DNA of 64,000 bases from Thereva unica (lineage: Eukaryota > Arthropoda > Insecta > Diptera > Therevidae): assembly GCA_949987705.1 (NCBI GenBank), contig OX465284.1, forward strand, positions 111,211,163-111,275,162. The letters are read 5' to 3'. Each line of letters starts with the position of its first letter. Within the stretch, counting starts at the first letter, position 1. Below, piece by piece: positions 1 to 11,779 of the stretch. A program made the translations under genes and the position numbers. The notes under the pieces are model-generated. The model worked only from the letters and a program-made list of their open reading frames with translations. It had not been told where the DNA came from and made no database searches.

Positions 1-1410
1 TGGACTAGTTGGATGATTTTCAATGGCACGTGTTCAGTTTCGGAGGCTCTCCACAAGCTGTTCCAATCGATGCAATCGAAAGCAGATTTGAAATCGATGA
101 AAACGACGACAATTCGCTTGGCGCTTTTCTTCCATTATCTGACGAAGAGCGAATATTTGATCAATGCAAACTCCATGTACTCTAAATCCCGCTTGTTCTT
201 TCCGGCTAGTTTTCTCTCGATGCTTGTAGCCTGTATTTTCGTAAATACTTTCCCCACGATCAAAGGGAGGTTATTATCGCGAGAATTCATGCATTCCCGA
301 CTGTCGTCCTTCTTCAAAATTGCCACAACGATCGCTTTCTTCCATGCCGAAGGAAGATGATCCGAATGCCATATGTATATTATGAGAACGTGGAGTTGTT
401 GTGATAAGACATCACCTCCAGCGTTGATCATCTCGGCGATTACTTGATCTATTCCCGGCGCTTTTCCATTTTTTCAGCGATTTTGTTGTCGTCTCCACCC
501 CGATATTGTCGGTTTGGTATTGATTCGTCGGCTGTTCGACAATAGGCGGTTTGGGTACTGGGCCTTCTGGCATATCGTAGTTTTACAGCTAGTGGAAGAA
601 TTCTCTGCACCGTTGCAGGCGCCCATGGGGAGAGATCGCGAAAGTTCCATCCGATTTTTTGATGTTGTCGTTTGTTGATGTTATTTTTCCGCCTAACCGC
701 CGGATTGTCTGGTACAGCGTCCAGTGCTCGTGCTTCGACGCCACTTCTTCCATGTTAGCCGCAACGTTTTTCCAGTACGTTTCTCGTTCCGATTTAATTT
801 TCTGTCGAACTTCTTTGTTCAATCGTCGGTATTGCTCGAAATCGATGTTTTTCATTCGGTTCCACTGATCGACAAGGTCCAGACAGCTGTCCGACATCCA
901 TGGTTGCGTCCGTTTATGGATACGTGGACACATCTCCATTCCATATCTCCCAACGAACGGCAATCGGGTCCACGTATCGCACGTACGTCTTTGAACGTCG
1001 TCGATTGGAATCTTGCGTTGGTCAAAACGTAGCCTAACATCGCCGAATCGTTGCGGATGGATTTCGCCAGGTGAGTTGGTGTTTGAGTGGATAACGGAAG
1101 ATACTGGTTGCCAACGATCAAATTGTTTGACGCTGCGAATTAAGGAAGCGTAAGCCGTTTTCGTTAATTACTCTGTGTCCAAACTCGCCCATCGTTCCTT
1201 CCTCCTAATTCGGTTCAAGGTATCATATCCTGCGTCTGTTGAAGCTGATCGTAAAATCGTCCTTTTTCGTATCTGAGCGGGTCTCGGTTGGCACATAAAC
1301 GGATGCGATATGGGTCTTGATCGTTCTACCGATGGTTTTAACCACCAAACGCTCGGATATCGGTTGGAATGCGGTAACGCTGCTGGCAGCCCGTCGATCG
1401 ACCACAAACC
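1..1410 (-). pseudogene. RTE-like non-LTR retrotransposon relic, copy A (endonuclease end, linker, start of RT)
   Basis: Reading the minus strand from 1410 down gives the end of an apurinic-type endonuclease (FQPISERLVVK, SVYVPTET), a linker with LDLVDQWNRMKNIDFEQYRR at about 860-800, and then the start of a reverse transcriptase (AGGDVLSQQLHVLI, LPSAWKKAIVVAILKKDD, VGKVFTKIQA) at 431-135. The last 130 bases encode an FKSAFDCIDW-type RT box. The frame shifts several times and contains stops, so this is a dead copy. It runs off the left edge of the window. The architecture and wording match the 'craniofacial development protein 2-like' proteins that annotation pipelines often call in insects, which are RTE-type LINEs. 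The exact clade is an inference. The plus-strand open frames over this stretch are shadows. Confidence 0.8.
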
Positions 1411-3390
1411 CGACGGCGGCCTATCGTACCTAATTGGAGAGGACTCACCAAAGAAGCGTGTGGTTAGGCGTTGTCATGATCTTACTATTACTCCATGCAG
1501 GCAGGTTTCCACTCAATTGCCGGCGTGGTATGTCTAGTTGTCCACAGTAGAGTCGGAATCCGTAATCTGGCTAACTGGAAGTACCTCATAGTGGACGATT
1601 CCCTTTCAGTTCGATACCCATACAGCATCATACTTTTCGACGTCCTTCCTGGAAAGTATCCGTACGGCCAGAAGTATGCATCAAACCCCAAGTATGTGTT
1701 CCACCCCCTAAATAATTTTTCTTGTTAACCTACTTTCGGTTTAAAGACAACAACACCGAAATAGACAAAAGCCAATCAATTTAACGCATCACCAAAAACC
1801 CTACGCCCGAATACTCGAAATTAATTAACTCCGAGCTCCACACAGAAATCACCTACGGAAAAATATCCTTATTCATTCATTCCCCCCCCGGGGGATTATC
1901 ATAAAGAAAATCCACAGAGGCCCAGGAGTGGATTAAACATTTTCCGCAAACTTGGCCAAATTAGCAAGAATGGACACAGTCCAGGAACATGGCGACGGCA
2001 GTTTACAGCAGGATATGCTCGGCCAATTTATGCTAGGATTAGATAATTAAGGGTCTCAGTTACTAGCGGATGGCAAAAAGGGACTTATGGGTTTATTGTT
2101 TATGGACCCTCGTTACCTTGCACACGGTAATCACTGGCGGTCTCCGGCGTGCTGCGCAGCGGGCAGAATCACGCCATAAATTACATGAAAATTACTCAAG
2201 ATAAGAGCCTCGAGAGCAGTAGTGGAGCCGAAGGGTCATTTATCATTCGTGACTGCGGCCCCAGGACTCGGAGCCGCAAACTTCGGTCTTATTATGATAA
2301 ATTACGTCTTCTTACATAAGATTGAGTTGCTCGGCACTAATATCTGCACTTGCCTTTATGCGCCCGGCTTAGGGGTGTACGTACCCCGGTCGGGGTTTAG
2401 GGTAATCCTGGTCACTGAGCTTTAATTAGTTCCGCCGCGTGTGCTCGGCATCCCTCTGTCGTGAAATCGTTCCAGGGAAGCTCAACCTAATTGGATTCAA
2501 ATCTGTTCTCGTTTCTAGTAATTAACGAAATCCCTTCCAAAAAGCACCTTTCGCCCCCTGCCACGCGGAAACGGAAAAAGGAAGGAAAAATGCTTTTTTT
2601 TCCCACCACCAGAGCGGGCGAAACTAAGACTCGAGATTTTACGGTGGGTGTTACTGTGTCCCCCTCCGCCGCGCCACCTTTTGTGAGCACTATCGTTCAC
2701 ATATCAAGCCGAGCGTGAAATTAAACTGGGACGTCCTCCTTCCATTCGGATGTATCCTTTTTCAGAATGCCCTGAACCCTTTTCAAAGTAACGCATCGTT
2801 GACTCCTGATATCGGCTTATGAAGTCGCTCCGTTTTTTTGGTTTTTGGAAGGAAAACAAACTTTTTATGCTGGCAAACATCGGAACGATTTTTTTATGTT
2901 TTTCGGTAAATTTTTTCGGATAAAACAAGTGTAAACAAATTTACGGATTCCCAGTGGCATTGGCATGAACGTTTCAATAGCGCCAGATTGGAACGCACGA
3001 GATGTAATTTTCCAGCATTCATAAGCTCGTCGGATTTGCGTATCGCACAATGGGGCGGGTGTGCTCGGCTATCTGCCAGCTCCGCTGGATCAATGGGGTA
3101 TTGTAGATTACGGGTTAACTTGGCAGATTGTCAGCCTTTAATGTGGGTTGAAGTCGATTGAGGTGTTATTATCGGGTTAATTCACTTATGGGCCCGAATG
3201 GAAGAAGTTTTGGGCGAGTGTGTGTGTGTGTGTAAATATTGTAATTTCGGAATGGGAGTTTGGAAGGTATTACACAAAACTATTACGCAGAACAAGGGCG
3301 ATCAGGACTAACGTTTGGAAAAGGACGTCGCATTTTGTATATTTCAGAATAATCCAATGTTTCCCTATGTTTAAGTGTTAATCGTTACGA
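1411..3390. other. No gene recognised
   Basis: I see no conserved coding sequence or recognisable repeat here. The stretch has a short C-run near 1886-1893 and a (GT)n microsatellite near 3220-3233. Its short open frames on both strands overlap each other and show no family resemblance. Confidence 0.5.
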
Positions 3391-3500
3391 GGTCGTCCAT
3401 TAATTACGTGAGGCGTTTAGGGAGCAGAAGGGGTCCAGTCGAATCAAGCTCAATCTCTCGTGGGAAGGAGGGACAAATATCATGTATTTTTTTGGAAGAA
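3391..3500 (+). repeat. Terminal-type repeat beginning GGTCGTCCATTAATTACGTG
   Basis: The segment starting GGTCGTCCATTAATTACGTG at 3391 and the G-rich stretch after it match the left end at 33173 (forward) and the right end at 35795 (inverted). It looks like one end of a dispersed DNA transposon. The other end was not found nearby. Confidence 0.55.
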
Positions 3501-4103
3501 ACAGAGTAGAATTGCAAAGATGACGTGGCAGTCACCAGACTGTCACTGAAGATGAGAGAAAACATGTGATTCCAGCCGCCGTCAGATGGAGAGTCGTCAA
3601 ATGGTCGTCAACAACGACAACAGTCACTTCGCTCTGGAGAAAACGCTCGAAAGACTCATGCTGAAATCATGCTAAGGGCGACCGACGAATCGCTTTGCTA
3701 CGCGACTGTCAAATACGAATAGAACACACCGCTTTGGTATGAAGCTGCACAATCTGCAGACCAGTCTGCAGAATCAATCCAAGTTCTATTGCGTAGCCGT
3801 CGCCTGTCATAGTTGCATGTGCGCTGTGGCAGGGGTTTGTATTGCTATTCTTGTGTGCTCCTGTGTACGCGTGCAGCATACTCGGCTGTGCAAGATGGTT
3901 ATTCCGGTGTGTGTTTTTTAATTTGTGTCGCCGTCGCTTTTAGTGTGTGCTCGCGACTAAAATAGTTTCACCGTCGCCCATAGCATGTTTACAGCATTAA
4001 GGATTGGTGGTTTAGGCGAGTGCGAAACTATACCAAACCGTACATCTCTGCCTGCTTAGAATGCTGATACAATAAGAAAACTGGCGGCGCCGTCGAAGGT
4101 AGG
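3501..4103. other. No gene recognised; may include the interior of the flanking repeat or retroelement
   Basis: No domain is visible. The open frame at 3739-3921 is cysteine-rich but matches no family I recognise. The stretch runs directly into the gypsy integrase relic, so some of it may be decayed retroelement sequence. Confidence 0.35.
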
Positions 4104-5300
4104 ATGTTTAAGACAGTCATCGACCCTATTCCTTTTCAAACACTACACGTGGACCATCTCAACCCTTTTCTCAAGAGTCGTCAAGGCAACATGAACGGCA
4201 TTTCAGATGCTTTTAGTAAGTACATCATTGTCAAGGCTGTCAAAAGAACAAAAACACAACCCTGTATCACAGCTCTGAACGAGCTGACGTCATACTACGG
4301 ACTGCAGACCAATCCTATCACCGATCGTGGCATTGTCTATACTTCGCGGGACTTCGAAGCATACTGTAAACGACATAGAATCCGTCATATCAAAACCGCC
4401 GTCCACAATCGTTTTTGGGCGATTTAGTCAATGGCCAGATTGAGCGCGTCAACCAGTCGATTCAACAATTTTTACGCACTACTGATGCTGACACCTAGAA
4501 CAACGAGGAGGAGAACCCTACAAGCAGAAGCCGCAACAACTAGGAGATCCTGGTCCGAGCTGAGAGTTGTCGCGCAAAACAGAGTCCGCTGGAGGGCAAC
4601 TGTTTCCGCCCTATGTTCCATGAGGGATAAAAGGAGCGTAAAGAACAAGAAGAAGACTGTTGCCAAAGTTAAGGATTGGGACAATCACCTGAGATTCTCA
4701 CAGTGGTCATTGAACACCCAACGCAACTCCACTACTGGATACAGTCTTCACGAAATCATCTTCGACTTCTCTCTCAGAAAGGTTTCTGCAAGTCATCTCG
4801 TCCAAGGCTTCATCAAGATCACGATGTGGACTCTGCTCCAATTGATATAAGAAAACGTCGGGACGACGCCGCCGCCCGAATAAATCGAGAACGCGATAAA
4901 TGAAAAAAAAAGGTTCGACGCTCAGCATAAATCATCGGTCGTGTACGCAGAAGGTGATTTAGTCGTCATCGAAGCGGTTCCTTCGCATACTGGGCAATCA
5001 CATAAACTAGATCCGAAATACCGAGGACCTTTCGTCATCGCGAAGGTATTGCGACATGATCGTTACGTTATAGAGGATCTTGAATCCGCACCAAAAACTC
5101 GTCGATTCTCGTCGGTTTACACCAGCGAAAAACTGAAACTCTGGAGTCATATGAGCTCCGATCTGGATGGAATTGACGAGTCGGATGAGGATGAAAAGGC
5201 CGTCTTTCCCTCAAGTCAGGAAAGGACTAGCGCCATCTATGTCACCGCCATCTATGCGGCAGCCTCACATTACAAAGGACAATCGAACCAAGGAATCTGG
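4104..5300 (+). pseudogene. Ty3/gypsy retrotransposon integrase relic
   Basis: The conceptual product is a retroviral-type integrase core and C-terminal domain. HVDHLNPF carries the first catalytic Asp at about 4150. ITDRGIVYTS carries the second Asp at about 4320. After a frameshift near 4425, NGQIERVNQSIQQFL carries the catalytic Glu. The typical gypsy sequence QRNSTTGYS follows at about 4720, then RKRRDDAAARINRERDK at about 4850-4900. The last recognisable part is YAEGDLVVIEAVPSHTGQS and LDPKYRGPFVIAKVLRHDRY at 4941-5075. The frame is broken by frameshifts and by a foreign block at about 4486-4665. No reverse transcriptase or LTR could be assigned, so this is a 3' pol fragment. Confidence in the family is high. 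Confidence 0.88.
4486..4665 (+). mobile_element. LINE 3'-tail fragment nested inside the gypsy integrase
   Basis: The gypsy reading breaks off after 'TTDADT' and resumes at 'KDWDNHL'. The intervening bases read RRTLQAEAATTRRSW and VAQNRVRWRATVSALCSMRD. The same wording occurs in the LINE tail at 21355-21485, so this is a fragment of that LINE family rather than integrase. Confidence 0.75.
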
Positions 5301-5419
5301 AGGGACATTGATCGGTCCTGTGTGACGTTTGCTTATCTTATCTTTTTAGATTCCTTCGGACAAGTCCTAAATATATGTATGTCTCCTTTCCCGACAATTG
5401 AAACATATGGGTAAGTCCT

Positions 5420-6880
5420 TTTCTTCATTGTTCGATCGAAACTCGCTATTTGTAGAAGCAACGTTCGAAATGCCATGTGGACTCTTATCCAGATTTCCCA
5501 CTTGTCATTTCGTCTTAGCGAAATAAATGCAAAATTTTTCTTGACTCTAGCATACCGGGCTTCATACCAAATAGTCGACCCTTCCATTTTTGGGCGATTT
5601 TAAATCCGTGTGGCAACGACCTGAGCACGAACTATGGGAGATTGAAGGTCAGTTTGGCTGAATTCTTAGAACTTAAACAAATTATGGAAAATAGCTTAAT
5701 TCCCGATGAAAACGTTCGGCCTTCACAGAGTTCGTAACCTAAACCGCATCAAACCCCACTCCGCTTTCACATAATCTGAATCTCACGTCTACAAAATTCA
5801 CTGCGGCAAGGTATCACGTTCAAAATCCAATCACGCCGCATTGTCTGTAGCCAAAATTCGTTTCCTTACTTGTCAATCAATCACCGGAAAATAATTTCCC
5901 AAATAGAACGTGCCACGGGTGGGCGTGGGTGTTTCGCTGATAGCACGGATGAATGAAGCACAGTCTTTAAACTTTTAAAGTAACTTACCGTGTATTTACG
6001 GGGGTCTTATCCTGCCAATAAAGTATTCATTTTTCGTCCTTAAATAAATAAATATAAATATAAAAGATAAGTTTTGGTAATTTTTCCCTCCCTTCAGCCG
6101 GCCCTGGGCCAAAGCTAATCCGCTTTACGTTTTATCCCCGTAATTTGCGGCTATGCATTAGACGGCATGAAGCATGACAGCAGGAGCAGCCAAACATCAG
6201 ATTATGTCTGAATACCGCACACACACACACACACCCAAGCGCGTTGAAACGATTTGTTAATGTATGGATTTCATTAAAATGCTTTCAAACGAACACGAAA
6301 AAAAAATATTGAAGATGGAAGGAATTTGCTTCAAGCACATCCGAAATGGATAATTGGTTTTTATCTTGCAAAAGCACTTTCTTAACGTAATGGCACAGAG
6401 CCCCCCTGCTCCATCTGTGTTTAAATAATGGCATTATAAACGGTGCTAATTCACAACTAGAGGCGTATTTTTGCCAAATTTAATTTTTCACAGTTTTACC
6501 ATAATTTTGAATTGAATCAACACAGACACAAATTTCACGCAGTTAAGGCCGCACTTTTCTCTGAAGCGGGCGTCTGATATTCGTGGTTATACGTGTGCTT
6601 CGTCTTTCAACAAGAGGTGTCGTTTTAAATAAATAAAAAAGATAGATTCATTGTTTCACGAACTGTGTGATAGATGTCGCCGTTCTGCTGAAAATAATCA
6701 TCGTCGACATCCATAGCATCAATTTCAGGCCAAAAAGTCAGTGAACGTCGTTCAGTAACGCAATATATTTACTGTAACGGTCGAACCAGCAGCATTATCA
6801 AAAAAAATATATAGATCGATTACAACGCCAGCCGCCAACTTTTACTTATTTTGGTCGGAGAAGTTGTTTGACTATTTCTC
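5420..6880. other. No gene recognised; (CA)n microsatellite near 6218-6236
   Basis: AT-rich sequence without a supportable coding region. A CACACA run sits near 6218-6236. A motif at about 5545, CTCTAGCATACCGGGCTTC, resembles the terminal sequence of the small elements at 49754-49935 and 60470-60610. Confidence 0.45.
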
Positions 6881-7129
6881 TTAGATTTTCGGAATCCCAG
6901 CTACGATATTCTCAGCTGATCTGGGCGGACGAGCACGATTTGGTGTTTTCACATCACTAACTTGACCCAGGCGTTCGAATTCATTGATTACATTCATAAC
7001 ACCTGGGCGAGAGTGCTTTTGCTGATACCCATAAGCAGTGCCGACGGATCGTGTTAGGCTCGGATGGGTAGCCAAACAACCCCCATCCTCAAACTGTTTT
7101 GGTAATTTATCTACAAAAAAAAGGAAGTG

Positions 7130-7600
7130 CACTTCATTGTGAATCGGAAGATGGGTCGACGATGTACCCGACAACATACGTCGTTCCGCAGGGATCTTTT
7201 CTAGGGCCGCTCTGGTGGATCACAATGTATAGCCATGTGTTGAGGCTAGGAATGTGGTCATAGGACGACGCCTCGATGAGATGGTATGGTGCGCAAACGA
7301 AGCAATCTTGGAGATTAAAGCGTGGTCTGAAAGCGCTGGTCCGACGCTTGCTGAGCTGAGGATCAAGGTATGGGAACAGATTATTCCACTCATAGCTCGC
7401 CCTAAGATACCTGGGAGTGATGATCAACCAGAGTCTAAACTTTGCACAGTTGCAGGTCATGGCAAATAGGACGTCATACCAAGCCGTCGCCTCCTGATAG
7501 CGAAGTTGAGTATCTCAGTCGTGCTATACGTAGCAATGAAGGCAGCAACGTTGAAGATAACGGTAAGCAGTAGAAAATAGAGTATCGACTAAACGGTCTC
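7130..7600 (+). pseudogene. R1/LOA-like LINE reverse transcriptase fragment
   Basis: The plus strand reads VVPQGSFLGPLWWITMY (RT box equivalent to PQGSVLGPLLW) and, further on, LALRYLGVMINQSLNF. Both match the better-preserved R1-like copy at 17440-18830. The part between them is compressed and shifts frame. The overlapping minus-strand open frame is a shadow. Confidence 0.72.
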
Positions 7601-7816
7601 TGTGCGTGCTGTGCATGTAGGAGAACATCCAACAATGTGGCGTGCGCAGGGATGATCTCCAGAGACATACTGGCGAGAGAAGTCTCTATGAGTTCCAGCA
7701 TTACGTTGGAGGTGAGTCAAATACAGTGCGGCGGCAGGTAATGCACTGCGAGTTCGTAAAGGATTGGCAAGGGCAGTGGGAAGGGTCTGTAAAGGGTCGG
7801 TGAGCCTACATATCCT
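7601..7816. other. No gene recognised between LINE fragment and MITE
   Basis: Possible decayed continuation of the LINE. Nothing recognisable. Confidence 0.3.
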
Positions 7817-8235
7817 GTTTATGACTAGGTTGAAAAGTTGAGTCGAGGTTGAGTTGAAATTTCGACCACCGTATATGATGTCGAGTTAAGTTCACTTTGG
7901 GTTGAAATAGAGTTGAACTGATATCGAAACATAACCTTAAATTTTTGTGTAAAATTCACACTTATAGATACGTAAAAACTTAGAACCAAATATTTTTTTG
8001 TTCCTGTGCCAGAAAAAACATCGAACACAAAACTAACGCCGAAAGTGGACTTCTCGGATGGAAAACAAATGTCAACCCAATACCAACTCAACCCGCATAC
8101 ATATATGAGGCCAAATATCAACTCGATCCAAGTAGGAGAGCAGAGTTCGGTTGAGTGGACCCAGTTTCAACTCGATCCCTTTATGACTGGGTTGAACCCG
8201 GATTGAACCTGCGTTGAATCTAGTCATAAACGGGG
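7817..8235 (+). mobile_element. MITE with GTTTATGACTAGGTTGAA inverted termini (single-unit copy)
   Basis: The left end GTTTATGACTAGGTTGAA at 7817 is matched in inverted form by TTGAATCTAGTCATAAAC ending near 8230. Inside are degenerate 'GAGTTGAA' repeats. The reverse complement of the whole element is present at 50690-51440, where one end is expanded in tandem. There is no coding capacity, so this is a non-autonomous element. Confidence 0.78.
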
Positions 8236-8239
8236 TAAC

Positions 8240-9942
8240 AGACTTATCCAAACGTGAGAGATAGTTTACAAACGAGTGTGAGGAAGTGAGTTACGAATAA
8301 CGCACACCATGTCTTCTGCTATGTTGTGAGATTCAGAAGCGCCACTAACACTAACAAATCGGCAATCCTCGATTTTACTTATCAAATGTCAACTCGATGA
8401 CAGTTGTTTAATGACAGTTCAAAAATGGCGTCAAATTTAAAATGACACCTCTTGTTGAGAAAAACTTTATGAACGTAACTTACACAACCGATTCGACATC
8501 GAATTCGACAATCCTCGTAAACATTTTTTGAGAAAGAACTCAACTTTGCACCCCTTACAGGCACAGGAATAAAACCCTTCTTGTAAAGCCGCATGGAAGT
8601 CCTAAAAGTGTTTGTTTTTTTGCTGAGGGTGGATCGAGAATAATGCCACTCAGAGTCACCTTAGGGCCTATGTTTTTTGAAGCTTCAGAACATCCGCAGA
8701 ACACTCCTGTTGTCACATTAACGTCATACCCGCAAGAACGGAAACGGCTCCAGCAAGCGCAGGCATTTTTATCTACGCCATCTGCTTAAGGACGTAAGAT
8801 GGAATTCAACTTGGCACATTTTCATGGTGTCGTACAGCACAGCACGGCACCGCCGAAGGACTCTTCCCGAAATTCGTTTCAAGTTATGTTTCACTCTTTC
8901 GCTTGCAACTCCCCTGCTGCCGGGGCCCTAGCTAAGGGACAGGTCGACGTTGAAAGATGAATCCTTTCATCCTGATAATCCCTTTTTGGGGAGTTTCATA
9001 ATGTTATGAGTTTATGAATGCTTCTTGTCTCTGGGCTGTTTCGCCCTTTTGTACAGCATACACAAAAAAATAAATAAAACGGAAAATGTTTGTGTATTAA
9101 ATTTTGATAAGCCATTTTGAATAAACACACGAAAGGGACATCCCCTTTGTCTGTGCTGTTCGCAGAGGCAAACTCAAGCAAATATTCAACTCTAACCCTA
9201 GATCTTATCTTTGTCCGATTAGTGACTGTTATCCGTATGGGACTATATCAAGATGTTCTACAGAAGGGTGCACTAGGATATGCCAATCCCGAACCGCTCC
9301 CCACCAGCGACCCCATCCCTCCTCCACAGAGAATACAGGCTTCATCAATCAATCTTTCCAGAAAGATTATGTAAGGATCTTTTTTCGATTATTTTTTTTA
9401 TATCTTTATCAACAGAAAAAAAAATGAAAATAAAATAAAAGTAAAGGAATCCTGAGGATTTTTTTTGTTCTCTCCAGGATATAAATAAAATCCCTTTGGG
9501 CAATTTGCGTAAAATTTTGATTTATTTACATTTCTCCCGAAAATAACATTTAATATTGAAGCGGCGGTGTGTGCTGAACGCCATTTAAAAATTTCTCAAC
9601 CTTGAATAATTTACGAAATAAATAAGGCATATGCGAATGAATAAATAACGGCAGCAGAACAAGCAGCGTCTGCCAGAATTGATGGTAATTTTTGTTGTTG
9701 TTATGTTCGAGTTGAATAATAAATTTACGGCATGAATTTACGTTTTCAGGTAGATTGCAGGTACTCACAGTGATGCGTTGTAAATTAAACGTGAAGAGTT
9801 TTACAGGACAAATTCATTTTTCCATTTTCCCACTCAAAAAATATCCCCTCCTTTTTGTCTTCCCTCTTTACAGATATTCTCTGCCTTCATTTCTACCATC
9901 GCTAGTCAGCACATTAATGCCTGAACCAAATATGACATACCC
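8240..9942. other. No gene recognised
   Basis: AT-rich DNA with short overlapping open frames only. No domain, RNA gene or repeat family could be supported. Confidence 0.45.
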
Positions 9943-11775
9943 TAATGTAACTATATCAGTTGCTGCGCTATCGGAATTACGACTTACCGTATCCGGGACA
10001 TTGACGATCGTCACAACGATGACGCTTTACTATTCAGGTGGTGAGACACGATAGGCCGGCGTCAGGTTTATGGTCGATGATGGGCTATCAACAGCATTAT
10101 CGCATTCCAACCGATATCCGAAACGATCAAGACCCATATCGTATCCGTTTATGCGCCAACCGAGATCAACCCGGACACAAACGAGGACGAGTTTTACGAT
10201 CAGCTTCAACAGACGCTGGATACGAACCCTCGAGCCGAAATAATCATACTCGCCGGGGGATTTTAATGCACATTCAGGTGCAGATCGAACAGGCTGGGAA
10301 GGAACGATGGGCAAAGTTGGACCCAGAGAAAATAAACGACAACGGTAAACCCCTCCTTTCATTCGCAGCGTCAAACAATTTGATCGTTGGCAACAGTATA
10401 TTCCGCCATCCACTCAAACACCAACTCACCTGGCGAAATCCATTCGGCAACAGCGATGTTAGACTACGCTTTGATCAACGAAAGATTCCGATCGATGCTC
10501 AAAGACGTACGTGCGATTGCGGATCGGACCATTATATTGTTCGAGCGAAATTGCAGATGCGATTACAAAGAGCAAAGAAAACGCCACCAGCCAAGAAGAA
10601 TTGGACGTGGCTACGGGACACGACCAACGGACGAGAGTTTGAAACAGCATTATCCAAGCGCAGCCATGGATCTCCGACAGCTGTCTGGACCTCGTCGAGA
10701 AGCGTCAGCAAAGTATTTACGAAAATTATACAATCTATCCGTCGTAGTTCTCCGTCGTCAGCTAATGGAAGAAAGAATTCGGTGCGGCAAACGAGCTGTC
10801 GTCATTTCACCGATTTCAAATCCGCTTTTGATTGGATCGATTGGGGAACAGCTTGTGGAGAGCCTTATAAATCGAACACGTGCCAAATCATTTAACTTCT
10901 CCAAGCGTCGTACGATGGCTCAACCAGCAGCGTTCGTATTTGAAGCAACTTATCCGAGGAATTCCTGATTCAAACGGGTGTCCGATAATGAGACGTCGCT
11001 TCATCACTTCCCATGCCGAAGAAACGGATATCTTATACCACATTTCTCGCCGGCCGTACGGGTTGAAAACGAATGCGGAAAAGACCAAAGTGCTCATAAC
11101 GGACGGATCAAATGCCAGTGTCCACCTCGATGCAACCCAAATGGAAGAGGTTCCGATGTTCAAATATTTGGGATCATTGGTTGAGGAAAAGAAAGTGACA
11201 CCGGCGTCCGACGTTCGCAGCTGCATCGGCCAGGCAACAACAAGATTCGCCTCGCTCAAGTGGTGCATATGGAAACGAACAAATATTTCCATCAAAACCA
11301 AAGTACACCTTTAACGAACGTTGATCCATCCGTTTCTTCTTTATGGATCAGAATGGCGGACACTGCACAAGCCGGACGCAAGCTCGAGGTTTTCCAAATG
11401 CGATGCTTGATGCAGATTATCGGTGTCTAACTCCGCGATCGCCTTCGAAACGAAACAAATACGATCAAAAGACATTGATCGAAGAAGAAATACAAAAACG
11501 TCGACTACGATGGTTTGAGTATGTTTGCTGAATGAATGAAAACCGTTTGCAACGTAAACTTCTCTGGCGAGACCGTCCGGCAGGCTGGAGAGTTCCGGGA
11601 TCGGCACTGAAGAAATCCTGGCTAAAAAATATCGGCGGCGACTTAAAGAAGTTATTAAGGCTCGAGACGTCGTCAAGAATGGAAACGAATCGTGAACGGC
11701 ACCGACAGCGCGTATCCGTTGCCGAGACATCCCACTCAGGCCACCAGATTACGGATCAAAGAAGAAGAGAAAATT
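9943..11775 (+). pseudogene. RTE-like non-LTR retrotransposon relic, copy B (internally deleted)
   Basis: Order on the plus strand: endonuclease start (VAALSELRL) at about 9960; endonuclease catalytic box GDFNAHSGADR at about 10256-10290; linker; a deletion; the RT palm region (FHRFQIRF, then SLWRALYIEHVP) at about 10800-10890; RGIPDSNG; the post-palm sequence YGLKTNAEKTKVLITDG and FKYLGSLVEEKK at about 11050-11190; and the C-terminal tail RRLRWFEYVC and LLWRDRPAGWRVPG at about 11500-11600. The copy ends in GATCAAAGAAGAAGAGAA near 11775, the simple (GAA)n-type 3' end shared by sister copies. Many frameshifts and stops are present. The long open frame at 10038-10895 joins several frames of this dead element and is not a gene. 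Confidence 0.85.
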
Positions 11776-11779
11776 AAAA

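Noticed and set aside
10038..10895. Long 285-codon open frame as a host gene
   Set aside because: It runs through different frames of a decayed RTE-like LINE. Its parts match other frames of sister copies, so the frame is accidental.
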